Below are positions 24,001-38,800 of a stretch of 64,000 nt of DNA, in pieces. Every line of letters starts with the position of its first letter. Within the stretch, counting starts at the first letter, position 1. Origin of the DNA: Vigna angularis (taxonomy: Eukaryota; Streptophyta; Magnoliopsida; Fabales; Fabaceae); assembly GCF_016808095.1 (NCBI RefSeq), contig NC_068978.1, forward strand, positions 29,027,306 to 29,091,305, written 5' to 3'. The position numbers and the translations under genes were made by a program. Below the pieces are notes generated by a model that was not told where the DNA came from, did not search any database, and worked only from the letters and a program-made list of their open reading frames with translations.

Positions 24001-26799
24001 CATCAAAGATAATCTATATAGAGCCTTTGTGATTACAACTCACCTTTCTATAGAACTTCAGATAGTAGATATTTTTACAAAAGGATTCCCTCCGGGTAGA
24101 TTTCAAGATCTTGTAGGCAAGTTGGGAATGATTGATATTCATTTACCAACTTGAGGGAGAGTGTTGTAATTAGAGGAAAATCTTCCTAATTAGAGAAAAT
24201 ATTTATAGAATATTCCTAATTAGAGAAAATATTTGTAGGATGTTATAGATTATTTTTCAGAATATTGTTTCCTTATTTCCCTTTTTTAGAAGATTAGATT
24301 GTTACAAATAGAGGTAAGAAGAATGTAATAGATATGAATGATAATAATACAATTCATTCTCTTTTCGAGTATATATATATATTATGATTTATAGAAATAA
24401 AAAAATGAACCTCTTTTTATACAACCTTTTGGTTTGGAAACTACTTATATTAACTAATCATCTCGATTCCTACTTCTTTTTATCAAAAAGTGAAGTTTTA
24501 CATAAATTTGTAAGAGATTGAGGTCAAATTCGGTATTTTCTCTCAACCGAATGAAGTTAATTAATTTGTTAGTTTAACCATTATTTAGTCTTCTATAAGC
24601 TCACATATAAATATTTACAATAATTTTCCTAGTTTTAATTTTTTTATTGTGTTTAATACTATTTGATGTTTGTTTGTCATACTTCATTTCACCTCTCTTT
24701 CCTTATCCTCCACCAAGGTCACACCACTCATTTTCCTGCACCAATAGCAACAATCTCTCACTTCCCCTCTAAAATCTAATCCCAGTTTCATTCTTCAGAG
24801 GAAAAAGTTTTGGACTTTGCTTAATTCAACTTGTTCTGCTATCATGGGCAAGGTTGCACTGGGAGCTACCGTTGCCTACGCCACCTCCATTTGCATCATA
24901 GGGTGCTAGTGGTGTGCCCCCGCATCATTACTTCCCGCAAGTGGAGTCATGCCATGGCTATAGGAATCCATTTTTTTTTCTGATTTCCTTAATTTTTCCG
25001 AGTAAATTTTATTTGTGTGTCTTGAACATTCTCCGACGTGTCTCTCTGCCATGGCAAAGAATATGATTGTGTCATCCCCGACGTGTTAGAGGGCATGACC
25101 ATGTTTGACCCAACAATTTATATCAGACATGGTGTTGTGCTCACTTTTGTGGTGTGTTCATATCCGCACACACATCCAACGAGGAAACACCACTTTTGTG
25201 GTGTGTCAAATCTTCTTAGGTCAAATCCAATGACTAACTTGTAGGCGTGTTAACAAAATGTGTAAAGGGACGTCGAGTTGAATTTATTTGTTCCCAACAT
25301 AATACATACAATTTGTATGCTTTAGCTTAAGGGGAGTGTTAGAATTAGAATATGTATTAAATATCGGTAGTTGTTAGAATGGATATTTAATGTAGGTAGT
25401 TAGAAGATTTTGGAAAACTATTATATGTTATACTTATGAGCTGTCAGCATTAGTTACATAAATATTTCTGATGTAATTTTCTTCTACAAATAACAAAGCT
25501 AGGCTGAGAGATAATCAATCTCTTAAACTTTTTTTCTCACATTTTCAATCAAATTGATACTCAATTATGCATTGTAGTCAAGTCTACTATTCATTTATCA
25601 CTGAAACAAGTATTTCATGCGAAATGTTCAAAAGTTTGGGAACATGGCAAACTGATGTGCACCAATGATACCCCTTCAACCAATTCACCAAGACTGTCAA
25701 TTAAAAAATGAGATTATCTCTTTATCTGTAAACCTGATCCCAAGTTACTGTCTTTCGTTTCTCTCAACTTCCTTGTGTCAAGGGTACATTTGGAGCCAAC
25801 ATGGAAAGTGAGACCTTTGTGGAGGCCGTAAAGGTGAAAAGACACCTGGAGGAATATTCTACCATAATATCTGTCATGAAACTGTTTGGTTTGTACGTAA
25901 ATAGCCAGTTTGACTATGATGCAGGGTTTCCTGTATGGTCCCCCTTTATCTAATACCCTTATGTATCTCTTATAGTCCTTCATAATATATATAGGAATAT
26001 TCTTCCTGTCTTGTTTTTATTTCTCACTAGAAGTCCCTAGAATCACAATACTTTAGCATAGAAGACAAACATAGGTTCAAAATTTAAACACAAATTCCAT
26101 ATTTTGCTTTTGGAACATGATAGAAAAGTCTTATCCAACAAGCATATCCTAATTTAAAATAATAAAACTCGATGCATTTATAGCATCCATAGATATGGCA
26201 ATGAGTATATCATATAACATGCACAAGATATATGATAGACTGTGCATATAACTAATATATTTCAAACCTGCCGGCCTTTATCATCCATTGGAATACACTC
26301 AACTGCTATCAATTTATCAACATCATCCGCTGTAACTACATACTCTGGATTTGTGGCTCCTGATTCAAGAAAAACATAGATGAAAATCAATTATCATGTT
26401 TATGTTAAACTTGTATTAGAACACTGCACTAAGCAAACAGGCATAAAATTCCAAAAATAAATGGCCAGAGGTATGAGTCCAATCCACCTTCAATGTAGTG
26501 TCTAGTGCCGTCCTCAAGATGCCGAACCCACTGGTTTGAAGCCAAGAATAATGGCAATATCAGTAAATAATAGAGAGGGAAATTATGGATGATGTGCTAA
26601 GTTCAATATTAATGGAAAGAATATTCACCTGAAACATACAAAGAGAAGTTCCACGGACTGGATATCCACATCCAAGAAGCTTTTCTCCCGGAATAGCATC
26701 ACCAGAAATTTGAAAATTCTCAATGCCAGGGCCATCTAGGAATATCAGTCGTCAGTATAAAAAGATATACTATGAATCTATCTATCTACCTATATATAT

Positions 26800-26843
<44 letters not shown>

Positions 26844-26845
26844 GT

Positions 26846-26877
<32 letters not shown>

Positions 26878-29800
26878 GTATACATACACATGTGTATATA
26901 CATATATATGTATACATATATATGTATATATACACATATATATGTATGTATGTATATTAAAATAAAAAATCATGAATTACCCTCGGAAACAGAGGAAGCC
27001 GTCTCATCTAGTTCAGGTTGTGGTTGATACATGTTGGTATTAACAAAATTTCTTTCCATGTTTTTGTCCTGCCCTCCAACTTTATCAATTGAACCATGCG
27101 AGAATACCTCCCTGAACAAATCCAACCATAGGATCATACAGTATGATCAACATGAAAATGTAAAGTCATATGACTTCTCTAAATAGCTGTCCCCTTTAAA
27201 AAAACTTCTGATCATGAACGTTCAAGTTAGATCAAATGGTCAAGTTGGTTCCTGTTTTCTATTGTGTGTGTAAATGTGTCTGTCAAAGTTGAAAGTGCAG
27301 ATAGACAAATGGTAAAATAGAAGTAAATGTTTCCCATCATATTAGGCCAAAAAACCACCAGTCGAAACTTCTTGACCATTTTTCATTAATCTTCTCAGAC
27401 TGCCGATGGAACTAAAGGACTACGAGATGGCCATGAGTGTTTGCATACACGTAACTACATCTACAGCTCATGATGCCACGCTACATATTGCTCCTAACCA
27501 ATGACAGTTAAGTTATATTCACTAGTAAACAACACAAGTGGACAAACAATACGAACCTATCGGCCTTAGAAATCTGCTGATAGTTGAAATTTTTGATAGA
27601 CCAGTTTACATCAGCATTAAGTGCTGGGTGCATATATCCTGCCATATTGCTTGTTGACTGATGATTTTGTTCATTACCGATAAGATTTTGTTGGGAGAAG
27701 TTATGCTGAAACTGAATTTAAGTTAAATTATAATTAGTGAGTGACAAAAAGAAAAATATACTATGACAAACACAAAAAATGAGGACAAAGCATGAAAGAA
27801 GATTACATGCCAATAGTACCATGAAATCATTATGATTGTGACTTGTCAAATTTCCAGAACCTGGACTTTCAACAACATGATTACCGTTATCAGCACGTGT
27901 TTCTAGCACAGAGCTTAACTCTCCAATTCTATCCTGTCCAAAAAGAGTAGCCACGGATCTTTTAAATAATCAATCAACCATTGACTGCAAAATTGACAGA
28001 ATCAAATAGACACTTCACTTAAAACCAAAGCATGAACAAAAAAGAGCTATAATGATAAATCAATAATGTGAATGAGAGTATGGGCACGAAGAAATCATTT
28101 GTTAGGATATTTATCCTATTTTATCATCATTATATTGTGTTAAGGGTTACCCTATTTATCATGATTATATTGTGTCTAGGATTACCCTATTTATCATGAT
28201 TATATTGTGTCTAGGGTTACCCTATTTATCATGTACTTTTGTATCAATTTATTCATATAAATAGAAGATTGTGAGAGGGATCAATTAAGCCCTCTAGAAT
28301 TATTTTACAGTCTAATTCTCAAGTTGGTATCAGAGCGAGTCGATCCCGCTCTGGTTTCTGTCTCGTAATATCTGTCCGACGCCACAGTCCGTCGTCGCCC
28401 GCCACCGTCCGCCGCTGCCCGTCGCCGGCCACCGTCCGCCACCGTCGTTCACCGCTATCACAGTTTCGTTCGTCTAAACCCTTAGGGTTTTCTTGTTCCT
28501 CGCTGGTACTATTCGTCTTCTTCAAAAATGGCGTCTGGCAGTACTCTTTCTTTCTCCGGAAGTCCATCAATTACCTCCGAGAAGCTAAATGGAAAAAATT
28601 ATCTATCATGGTCTGCTGCCGTTGAAATGTGATTCCTTGGCCAAGGGCATTATGACCACCTTGAGCAAGATGGAAGCCATGTGCCTACTGAAAAAGTTGA
28701 TCAGTGGAAACAAGCAGATTTCCAGTTGTGTGCCCTGTTATGGCAATCAGTGGAACCCAAACTTCTTGTATCTTTGAGGGCTTTCAAAACTTGTCACTCC
28801 TTTTGGAAGAAAGCCCAAAACATTTATGCCAATGATATTCAACGTCTCTATGACACTACGAACAAGCTTGCATCTCTTAAAATGGCAGACCATGATATGG
28901 TGTCCTTCATGGCTGAAGCCCAATCTGTTGTCGAAGAACTCAGGATGTTTTTGGAAGTGGACCCATTAGAGGATATCAAAAAGAAACTAGACAAAATTTT
29001 ACATGGTGTTGATCCTTCGTGCCCTACATCCCGATTTTGATCATCTCAGAGATCAACTTCTAACTAGTCATGAGGTCCCCTCTATGGAAACATTGACCAC
29101 TCGCCTTCTGCGTGTCCCGGTACCTCAAACTCAAGAAGTGCATGAACTAGTGGAACCATCTGTCATGGTTGCCACACGAGGAAGAGGAGGACGTGGTACT
29201 AGAGGAGGAGGACGAGGAGGTCGGGGACGTCCTCAATGCACATACTGTAAAAGGATGGGTCATACTCAAGAGAACTGCTACTCCTTACATGGTTTCCCTT
29301 CCAAAACCGCCAATATTTCGAAGATTGAAACTTCCACTTCGAAGACGGAAACTTCCACTTCTATGTTTTCTGAGGATGAATATCAAGAGTATTTAAGGTT
29401 AAAGTCCAACAGTTTGGCACAACCATCTCAATCTCCCAGTACATCAACAGCCTGCATTTCTCAATCTATGGAAGGTCAAAATTCATGGGTAATTGACTCA
29501 GGTGCTTCTGATCACATTTCTGGTAATACCTCTTTGTTCTCATCTATTTCCTTTCGAGAAAAACCTCATTTCATAACCCTTGCAAATGGATCTAAAACTT
29601 CCTCCAAAGGAGTCGGCCATGTTTCTTTGTCTCCCTCCCTCAATCTCAACTCAGTCCTTTTTGTCCCTAATTGTCCTTTTAATTTAATTTCCCTAAGCCA
29701 GTTGACCAAAATGTTAAATTGTTCAATAACCTTTGATCATAAATCTTTTGTTATACAGGAGCGTGGTTCGGGGAGACAGATTGGAGAAGGATATGAAGCT

Positions 29801-32800
29801 GGCGGATTATACCATTTTGGATCTCGTCCAAGGATGTCTTGTGTTGCTGCTCCTAATCCTAAAGTGCTACATGATCGACTTGGCCATCCTCATTTGTCCA
29901 AATTAAAAAAGATGTGTCCTGAACTTAGTGGTCTCCAAACCTTAGAATGTGAGTCATGTCAATTAGGAAAACAGGTTAGATCTTCCTTTCCTAAAAGGTC
30001 TCAATCAATATGTAATTCTAGTTTTTCTATCATCCATTCTGATATATGGGGACCTAGTCGTATCTCCTCATTTGGTTTTAGATATTTTGTTACCTTTATT
30101 GATGAATATTCAAGATGTACTTGGGTTTATCTTATGAAAAATCGTTCTGAATTGTTAGCTATCTTTACATCTTTTTTGAATGAAATCAAGAATCAATTTG
30201 GTCAAGTAATCAAAATATTAAGAAGTGATAATGCAAAAGAGTATTTCTCATCCTCCTTTTCTGCTTGAGTTCCCATGGTATCTTACATCAGTCTACTTGT
30301 CCTCATACACCGCAGCAAAATGGTATAGCAGAACGCAAAAATAGACACTTGGTTGAAACTGCTCGTACCCTTTTGCTTGGTGCCCATATTCCTGTCCATC
30401 ACTGGGGGGATGCCATCTTAACTGCATGTTATCTTATTAATAGGATGCCCTCCTCCTCTCTTGATAATAAAGTCCCTTTCTCCATTTTGTTTCCTAATGT
30501 TCCTCTCTTTCATACATCTCCCCGAGTGTTTGGTTGTGTATGTTTTGTTCATGACATGTCTCCAGGTCTAGACAAACTCTCCGCTCGCACTCTCAAATGT
30601 GTCTTCTTAGGCTATTCTCGACTTCAAAAAGGATATCGGTTTTACTCTCCTGAAACTAAGAGTATTACATGTCGGCAAATGTCACATTCTTTGAACAGAC
30701 TCCTTACTTCTCTCCATCTCTTCAGGATGTTTCTATCCTCCAGCAGGTCCTTCCTATTCCAATGGCTGAGTCAAATAGCTCCATTGTCTCTGTCATTCCA
30801 AGTCTTGATCACAATCCTTCTACACCCGTTTCTCCACATACTGAGATCATCCCACACAGGGCCCCAATGGATAGTCCACCTCCCCAAGACAATGGTGAAT
30901 CTCCTACTTCAGATTCTTCTCCCTCGTCACCTCCTCCCACGCCTCCTGGTGAAAATGATTCAGCATGGCCTATTGCCCTCAGAAAAGGTACTCGTTCCAC
31001 TCGAAACCCTCATCCCATTTATAATTTTCTAAGCTATCATTGATTGTCGCCCTCCTATTTTTCTCTTTTATCCTCAGTGTCCTCTGTTGTTATACCCAAG
31101 AATGTGAAAGAAGCACTTGATCATCCTGGATGGCGACAAGCTATGATTGCAGAAATGCAAGCTCTTGACCACAGTAATACTTGGGAGCTGGTGCCTCTTC
31201 CCCCAAGCAAAACGGCGGTTGGTTGTCGATGGGTGTATGCAATTAAAGTCGGCCCTGATGGTGAAATTGATCGGCTCAAAGCTCGGCTTGTTGCAAAAGG
31301 TTACACTCAGGTTTATGGTCTTGATTATTGTGACACTTTCTCTCCTGTAGCCAAGATGACTATTATTCGCCTCTTCTTTGCCATGGCAGCCATTCGTCAT
31401 TGGCCACTTCATCAATTGGATATCAAGAATGCCTTCCTACATGGTGATCTTGAGGAAGAAGTTTATATGGAGCAACCTCCTGGGTTTGTTGCTCAGGGGG
31501 AGTCTGGTATGGTATGCAAATTGCATCGATCTCTATATGGCCTCAAGCAATCCCCACGTGCTTGGTTTGGAAAGTTTAGCTCCATTGTTCAAAAATTTGG
31601 GCTAAAACGCAATGAAGCAGACCATTCAGTTTTTTATTGTCATTCTTCTCTCGGAAAATGTGTTTACTTAATAGTATATGTTGATGATATTGTCATTACA
31701 GGAAATGATGTTATTGGAATATCTCAACTAACAGAGTACTTGTGTAGACATTTTCAAACCAAGGATCTTGGAAGTCTCAAATACTTCTTAGGCATTGAAG
31801 TAGCGCAATCAAGAGATGGAGTTGTAATCTCCCAGAGGAAGTATGGTCTTGATATATTACAAGAAACAGGCATGATTGATTGTAGACCGGTAGACAGTCC
31901 CATGGACCCAAACCAGAAATTAAGGACAGAAGAAGGTGAATTATTCTCCGATCCAGAGAGGTATAGGAGGCTGGTTGGAAAACTGATTTATCTCACTATT
32001 ACAAGGCCAGATCTATCCTTTGCAGTTGGAGTGGTTAGTCAGTTCATGCAGGCTCCATGTGTTGACCATTGGAATGCTCTCATTCGCATTCTAAGGTATG
32101 TAAAGAAGGCTCCTGGGCAAGGATTGTTATATGAAGATAAAGGAAGCATTCAGGTCTCTGGGTATTGTGATGCAGATTGGGCAGGTTCACCTATTGATAG
32201 ACGGTCTACTACAGGATATTGTGTTTTTCTAGGAGGAAACATTATTTCATGGAAAAGTAAGAAACAGAATGTAGTAGCTAGATCAACCGCGGAAGCCGAG
32301 TATAGGGCAATGGCATCACTAACATGTGAACTTATATGGGTGAAACAATTCCTTCAAGAGGTTAAATTTTGTGACATCCATACTATGAAGATGTATTGCG
32401 ACAATCAAGCTGCTCTCCACATTGCATCAAATCCAGTGTTTCACGAGAGGACTAAACATATAGAAATTGATTGTCATTTTGTTCGTGAAAAGTTGTTGAC
32501 TAAAGAAATATGTACTGAGTTTATTGGGTCAAACGATCAACTCACAGATGTATTGACCAAGTCATTAAGGGGTCCTCGGATTGAGTTTATTTGTTCCAAG
32601 CTTGGTACATACAATTTGTATGCTCCAGCTTGAGGGGGAGTGTTAGGATATTTATCCTATTTTATCATCATTATATTGTGTTAAGGGTTACCCTATTTAT
32701 CATGATTATATTGTGTCTAGGATTACCCTATTTATCATGATTATATTGTGTCAGGGTTACCCTATTTATCATGTACTTTTGTATCAATTTATTCATATAA

Positions 32801-35800
32801 ATAGAAGATTGTGAGAGGGATCAATTAAGCCCTCTAGAATTATTTTAGAGTCTAATTCTCCAGTTCATTAATCACCCATATAACGGAAACAAATATTAAA
32901 ATGAATAACTTGGTGCAAGAATAAATGAGAACACAGTAAAGCACACATTCATGTAAAGAAACCTCTAGATATGAAGACTGCCTAAAATTTAAGAAGCAAG
33001 GAACCTGTAATCAACAATGTGAAGAATATTTTATGTATAGCATTTATTTCCTCACCATGAACACGTGATATTATAATTTTCATTAGAGATTTTTAACGCC
33101 ACTTGTTTCACAAGGATTTAACCAAGATAGTGACACAAATTATAATGCTGAAGACCAATAGTGAATCATCAAAAGTGCAGAAACTTACATGTGAACTTCG
33201 AATCCTCCATTGTAATTGATCATGTAAATGCTGGACAAGGACCAACAAAAATTTAGAATATCTAGAAGAAATGAAAATCGAGACAATGATGTGTAATATA
33301 CAAGGGTAATTTGTTATCTTAGGTATAATTTTGTTTTCGTATGTTTAGGAATTGTGTCTTGTCACTAAGCATATGTTAGCATGCTTAGGAATTTATCATG
33401 GTCTTGTTTAGACTATCTTCTCAATAAACACTCCAAAGAAAATAAAAAGGAAAAAATTAATTAAGCTTCTCCCATAAGTTAAAATTGGCATGTGTACAAG
33501 TTAAATGAGAGAACTTACATAAAATTTGAAATGTATAAATTGATTTTAGCTTAAATAATTTATATTGGCTTTTTTTTGTCCTCCAAAAAGTGGTTACCGA
33601 AAGTTTATCTAAAGAAGGGTATCAAGATAACCATTCCTTTATTTAGGTCATTAAGTAGCATCTCACCCAATTTTGTTGTGTTTCTCTTCTCCGTAAAAGG
33701 AGAAAATAGGATGAACACAATTATGGAGAAATTCTAAATACTAAAAATAGCCTTTAATAAATATAAGTACAGTGAAAAAAGTAGAGCTTCCTCACAAGCT
33801 ACTTCTAAGGAAGAGAAGCAAAAACATAATTAACATTTCAACTCTTGTATTAGTAAGAAAAGTGTGAAGCAATAAGTGATATCGAATAATGGAAAATATC
33901 GGGGACCATGAAAAAGTGTTAAGCAATCAGTGTTATTGAGATATCGAATAATGGAAAATTTAGAGGACCCCAAAAATCCTATATAAAATTATAATGAAAA
34001 CTATAACAGGTCTGGCAAAAGCATTGCACACAAAAAATACAATATATACATATAGATACTTTAGAAAAAATAAAAAAATATAAGTGTAAAGCAAGAATAA
34101 TGAAAGAGACAATCATAACTAATAATAATATTATTTCTAGAAATTCAAATAACAATTACATCAAATCAAAACACCACAAATTTCAAGTTCAAAACTTAGA
34201 ATAACAAAACATAAGATAAATATCTTAGATTTCTAATTATCTAGCTCTTCCTCGATCCCAACATAATTATCTTCAATGTTATCTAAGGATATCCCTCCTC
34301 TTCTCCTTTAGAAAAAGCTTGGCTAAAGTCAAATAATTCTTCAATATTTTTTGACTCAAATTTAGAACTATCAAACTCCAATTCATCATCAACCCACAAC
34401 TTGAATCATCTCTTTGCCCTTGCTTTGTGTTGAGGCCAAAGTTGCACCACCTTGAGAACATCCAATACCAATACCATTACTTGATGGTTGCTTTCTTTTA
34501 TTGTTTGTTTTTCTCCTTGTATAAATTATTGGCTCACTAACACCTAAAGCTTCATAAACAATTGCCCAATTAAGAGAGGGATTAACTCTTCCCCCAATCT
34601 TCATCATCATGAATATCCTCTTACTCCATCTTCATCATCATTATTATCCTCTTACTCCATCTTCATCATCATCATCATCACAGAGGGAGGTGAAAATTGG
34701 GTTTGCAGGAAGAGCATGGTTACTCTTATGTTAGGGTTAGGGTTTGGGTTGGATTTTGAATGGTTAGGGTTTGGGCTGCATTATTGAGTCCTATAACCCA
34801 TTCCAAAAAATATTAGGATTTTGCCTCGGGTAAGGTCAGGTCTGGTCAAACAAGCCCAAGGCTGCTTCTTCTACCAGGGAGTGCGATTTTCACTGCTGCC
34901 ATTTTGGGGCAGCCAATGCAGCTGCCATGGACCTCCCTGCAAAAACCGTTTCACCACTGCCTTGCTAGGAAGTCAGCAACAAACTAGACATTGAGTTCCA
35001 CCATGGAGCCTGATAGGATATGTAATGTGTATGTTAGGAGGAAACATACTAAAAAGTAGTTGTTGGTCGGGTTGTTAGGATGAGTGAGAAGTTAGAAGTG
35101 GACGCAAGATTTCTTCTACGGAAATATTGGAGATGAGGAAGATATTTTCAGAAATCTTCTTTCCAGAGTTGGATTCCATTTACGTATGGAGATAACCCTT
35201 CTCAACCACAAGTTACTTTGACGAAGAAACTTTTGATGGATGTTTGTGCAATTGCAGGATTTCTTAATGGTCTTTAGGTCTATCATGATAATCCTCCAAA
35301 AAGTGTCTGCTTTTACCTACCAAGCTGTTTGGTAGATGTGATGGAAAGAAGGCCACCAAAGTTGATGAATCTTCCCTAATTTTGATGAATCTGCTGATGG
35401 GAGATCAAGTCTTGCAGCAAGTGCTAATTAAAGGGCAAAAAGAAAGCCTTAAGGCAGCCACGTGGGAAGCTGTTGCAACAATTAAGGACCAATTTCTAGA
35501 CTTCAACCTTGAGGACAAGGTTGTTTCTACAACAATGCGTAATGATAGAATATGTAATGTGTATGTTAGGAGGAAACATATTAAAAAGTGGTTGTTGGTC
35601 GGGTTGTTAGGATGAGTGAGACTTTCTATATATAGTTGGGGGATCTTTGTATGCTGGAGACATTTTCTTGGATGTTTTGGAGAATTGTTGACAGGGTCAT
35701 TGACATCATGTGTGAAGGGAACATTGTCCCTTGGATGCATTCATGTTGTACTTGTTTCCTAGAATCAACAATACGAGGTCTATTCAGTGAGTTTGGGTTT

Positions 35801-38800
35801 GCATTCATTTTCCTGGTTTTCTCTATCTAGAAACCTAACATGAACTGTTCCGACTCAGGTGATTGCTTCTCTTCAAACGTCCTTTGCTTCAATTCTACAT
35901 ACGGGTTCAAACTCCAATTGTGACTCACTCTACTAATCCTCAAGCTCTTATTCCAACCGCCCTTTCACCCACGCCTCCTGCACCTAAACTTCCTATTGCG
36001 ATTCTTGTCTTGTTTGTAAGCTTCAACGGTCTCTCTATGGTTTGAAGCAATCTCCCTGGGCTTGGTTTGGTCGTTTCAATTCTGCCTTGATACAGTTTGG
36101 CATGACCTGATGTGAGGTTTGTGAAGCCAAGATCGTTTGAGAGAGAAACTAGGATCGTCTAAAGCATCTCTGGTTTTGAAGTTTAAGAAACAACATTAAA
36201 CGAAACAGTCTTGAGTAATCAAACATACAAAAGAGCATAAAAAGAAAGACGTCTAGACATTAGAAGCATCAATGTGTCATGCCAAATCAAAGTAAATCAA
36301 GATTACATCTAGAGCTACATAAGGCAATTAAGAAGAGATAAGCTGAAAGAACATAGAAGACATGTCAAATAAAACACTAAGCACAAGAATCGATCAAGTA
36401 AGACTTAACTCAATCATAATACATAGAACTTAACACGCAAAATATAAGAATACACTCTTAGCTTAGAGGATGACATGTAGCTCTTGAGAAGAACACAAAA
36501 AAGTATCCGCAACTAATCAAGACCACAAGAAGAAAGAAAGGTTGATAAGACAAAGATCAAGATCGTCTAGTGTTTTCACATGATCTAAAGACAAATAGAC
36601 AAAGACCACAAGCGAAATAGATCAACAAAGTATCACCTTTGTAAAACCTATATTGTTAAACAAAAGGTCTAGTATAAAAGATAAGCGTTTATGAAAAAGC
36701 TCTAAGAAAAGCTTTAGTGAACATTCTATAAACGATTTCCTCATACAATGCGTCAACAAGAGTCTTGCTAAACACATTCATGTTATACCTAGCTAAACAA
36801 GCTAGACGAGCTCTCCCTATAAAATAATGTTTTTGGTAAACGTACTAAGGGTACAAACATTGTTCCAAAAACACATAAGGAAAGATGTCTTACTAAACGC
36901 GCTCTTGAACTAAACAAGTATTTACTAAACAAAGTGTCGTTAGGAAAAGCCTCTGGTAGGCTAAACAATACCATATGCCAAACAATATCCCTCATCCAAT
37001 GATGAAATCTCCATCAACTACTTAGTATCTTAGTGAAAAGCTCAAACGATTAAATCCTTCCTGAATGGCAGAAAATTTGAAATACTTTAAGTTGTTCTGA
37101 ACATGCAATAAATGTCATTAATTGCACAATATCTCAAAACAACTAAAGTGAAAAGAAAAAGGACATATATGCTTGTACACATATCTACTCTACTCTATGC
37201 AGACTACCTAAGTCAAGCATACCTGTTCTGTCAAATACAAGTCAGAAGTGGATGTTAGAGAAAAAGAAGATATTCACGGAATGATCTTCTCATCAAAAGT
37301 CACGCCAAAGAGATCGTACAATCTACTTTTGATAAAGCACCGAAAAAGTAAGCCTACTCAGACATGTAGACCTCAACCTAGGAGAGTCACCTACGATAAA
37401 GGCTACAAAGAGCTGAAAGTCAAGACAAGCATCGTCTAACGGCTAAATTCTCAAAAAACTTATAAATAGAAGATCTTTGTACAAAAAGAGCACAAGGATG
37501 GGAACTTAAGGAATATAAAGAAAAATCATCATCATGGAAAGATCAAGAATTCTCTCATAACTATTTAGAGTCAAACCTTCTTATGTAAGAAGAGAGAGAG
37601 AAAAGCTTAAAAGGAAGAAGAAATAGTCTCAAACTTCATTGACATATTAGCTTACTGTTGTAAGAGGAGAGAAGAGAGAAAAATTTTGTGAGTCTATTAG
37701 ATTGAATTGTATTGCATACATATCCTTTTTGCGAGAGTATCGTCTAAGAACTTGTAAACAATCTTTTGATTGTAAATTCTGAAGAAAATTTAAACACTTA
37801 ACACTTAACTCAGTGGAGTTAAATGGTAACTAGACATGTTTGTGTAGTGGAAACCAGGAGTGAGTGAAACTCAGTGACATTTAACTTGGTGAAGTTAAAC
37901 GGTATCTAGACGGGTTTGTTTAGTGGAAACCAAGAGTGGGTGAAACTTAGTAATGTTTAACTTGGTGAAGTTAAACTGTAGCTAGACAGGTTTTTCTGGT
38001 AGAAACCAGGAGTGGGTGAAACTTAGTGACGTTTAACTTGGTGAAGTTAAACGATAGCTAGACGAGTTTATCTAGTGGAAACCATGAGTGGGTTAAACTT
38101 AACTAGACAGTGTATCGGGAAGATACCAGGAATGTTTAGGAATGCCAAGAGTGGTGAAGAATACTGCACAACCAGAAGTGAGTGAAACTTAGTCAGAGTC
38201 ATGGTAACGAGGGTTACTGGGTTGACTATGACAACCAGGAGTGGGTTAAACTCAACTATACAACATATTGGGAAGATATCTAGATTGTCTAGGGATAACA
38301 AGAGTGGTGAAAAATATTGCACAACTAGACATGGTTGAAACTCGGTTTTAGTCACGGTAACGGGGGTTACTGGGTTCACTTGGAAAACTAGGAGTGGGTG
38401 AAACTCAACTAGACAAAATATCAGGAAAATATCTGGATTGTTTAGGGATACTAGGAGTAGTGAACAATATTGCGCAACCAGGAGTGGGTGCACTCGGTTC
38501 TAGTCATAGTAACGCGGTTTATTGGATTTGACTAGCTTAACCACGAGTGGTAGAATACTCACATGTACTTCATTGAAAATCTAGTGGAACCCTCTAAGTT
38601 ATCTTAGAGGGGAACTGGACGTAGCTCAGTTAAGTGAACCAATATAAAATGTTTGTGTGTCATGTCTTAGCTTTACAAACATACTATTTACAAATACATT
38701 AGATGTGCGGAAAGCAAATCACTAACATGCATGCTTATCAACGGACACTTCTTCATCTAAGAGTTACTTCTCCTAAACGCTACGGAGATGAGCTAAACAC

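Larger units (their letters stand above)
28100..32864 (+). mobile_element. Copia element E in intron 8, TSD TCATT
   Basis: LTRs at 28100-28324 and 32641-32864 start TGTTAGGATATTTATCC. TCATT is exact at 28095-28099 and 32865-32869. The 5' LTR is followed directly by TGGTATCAGAGCG (28325) and a CTTGAGGGGGAG purine tract precedes the 3' LTR. With this duplication the LTR ends in AGT, not CA. Gag-pol is full length but broken by two stops and three frame changes. It is a sister of Copia D and lies antisense to the host gene. Confidence 0.92.

Noticed and set aside
26723..27027. Several ORFs of 60-80 codons
   Set aside because: They translate the CA/TA microsatellite in intron 11 and overlap the real exon 11 out of frame.
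37800..38530. Regularly spaced direct repeats resembling a CRISPR-like or coding repeat array
   Set aside because: They are minisatellites inside a plant solo LTR. Units are joined without unique spacers, and the minus-strand ORF is periodic by construction.
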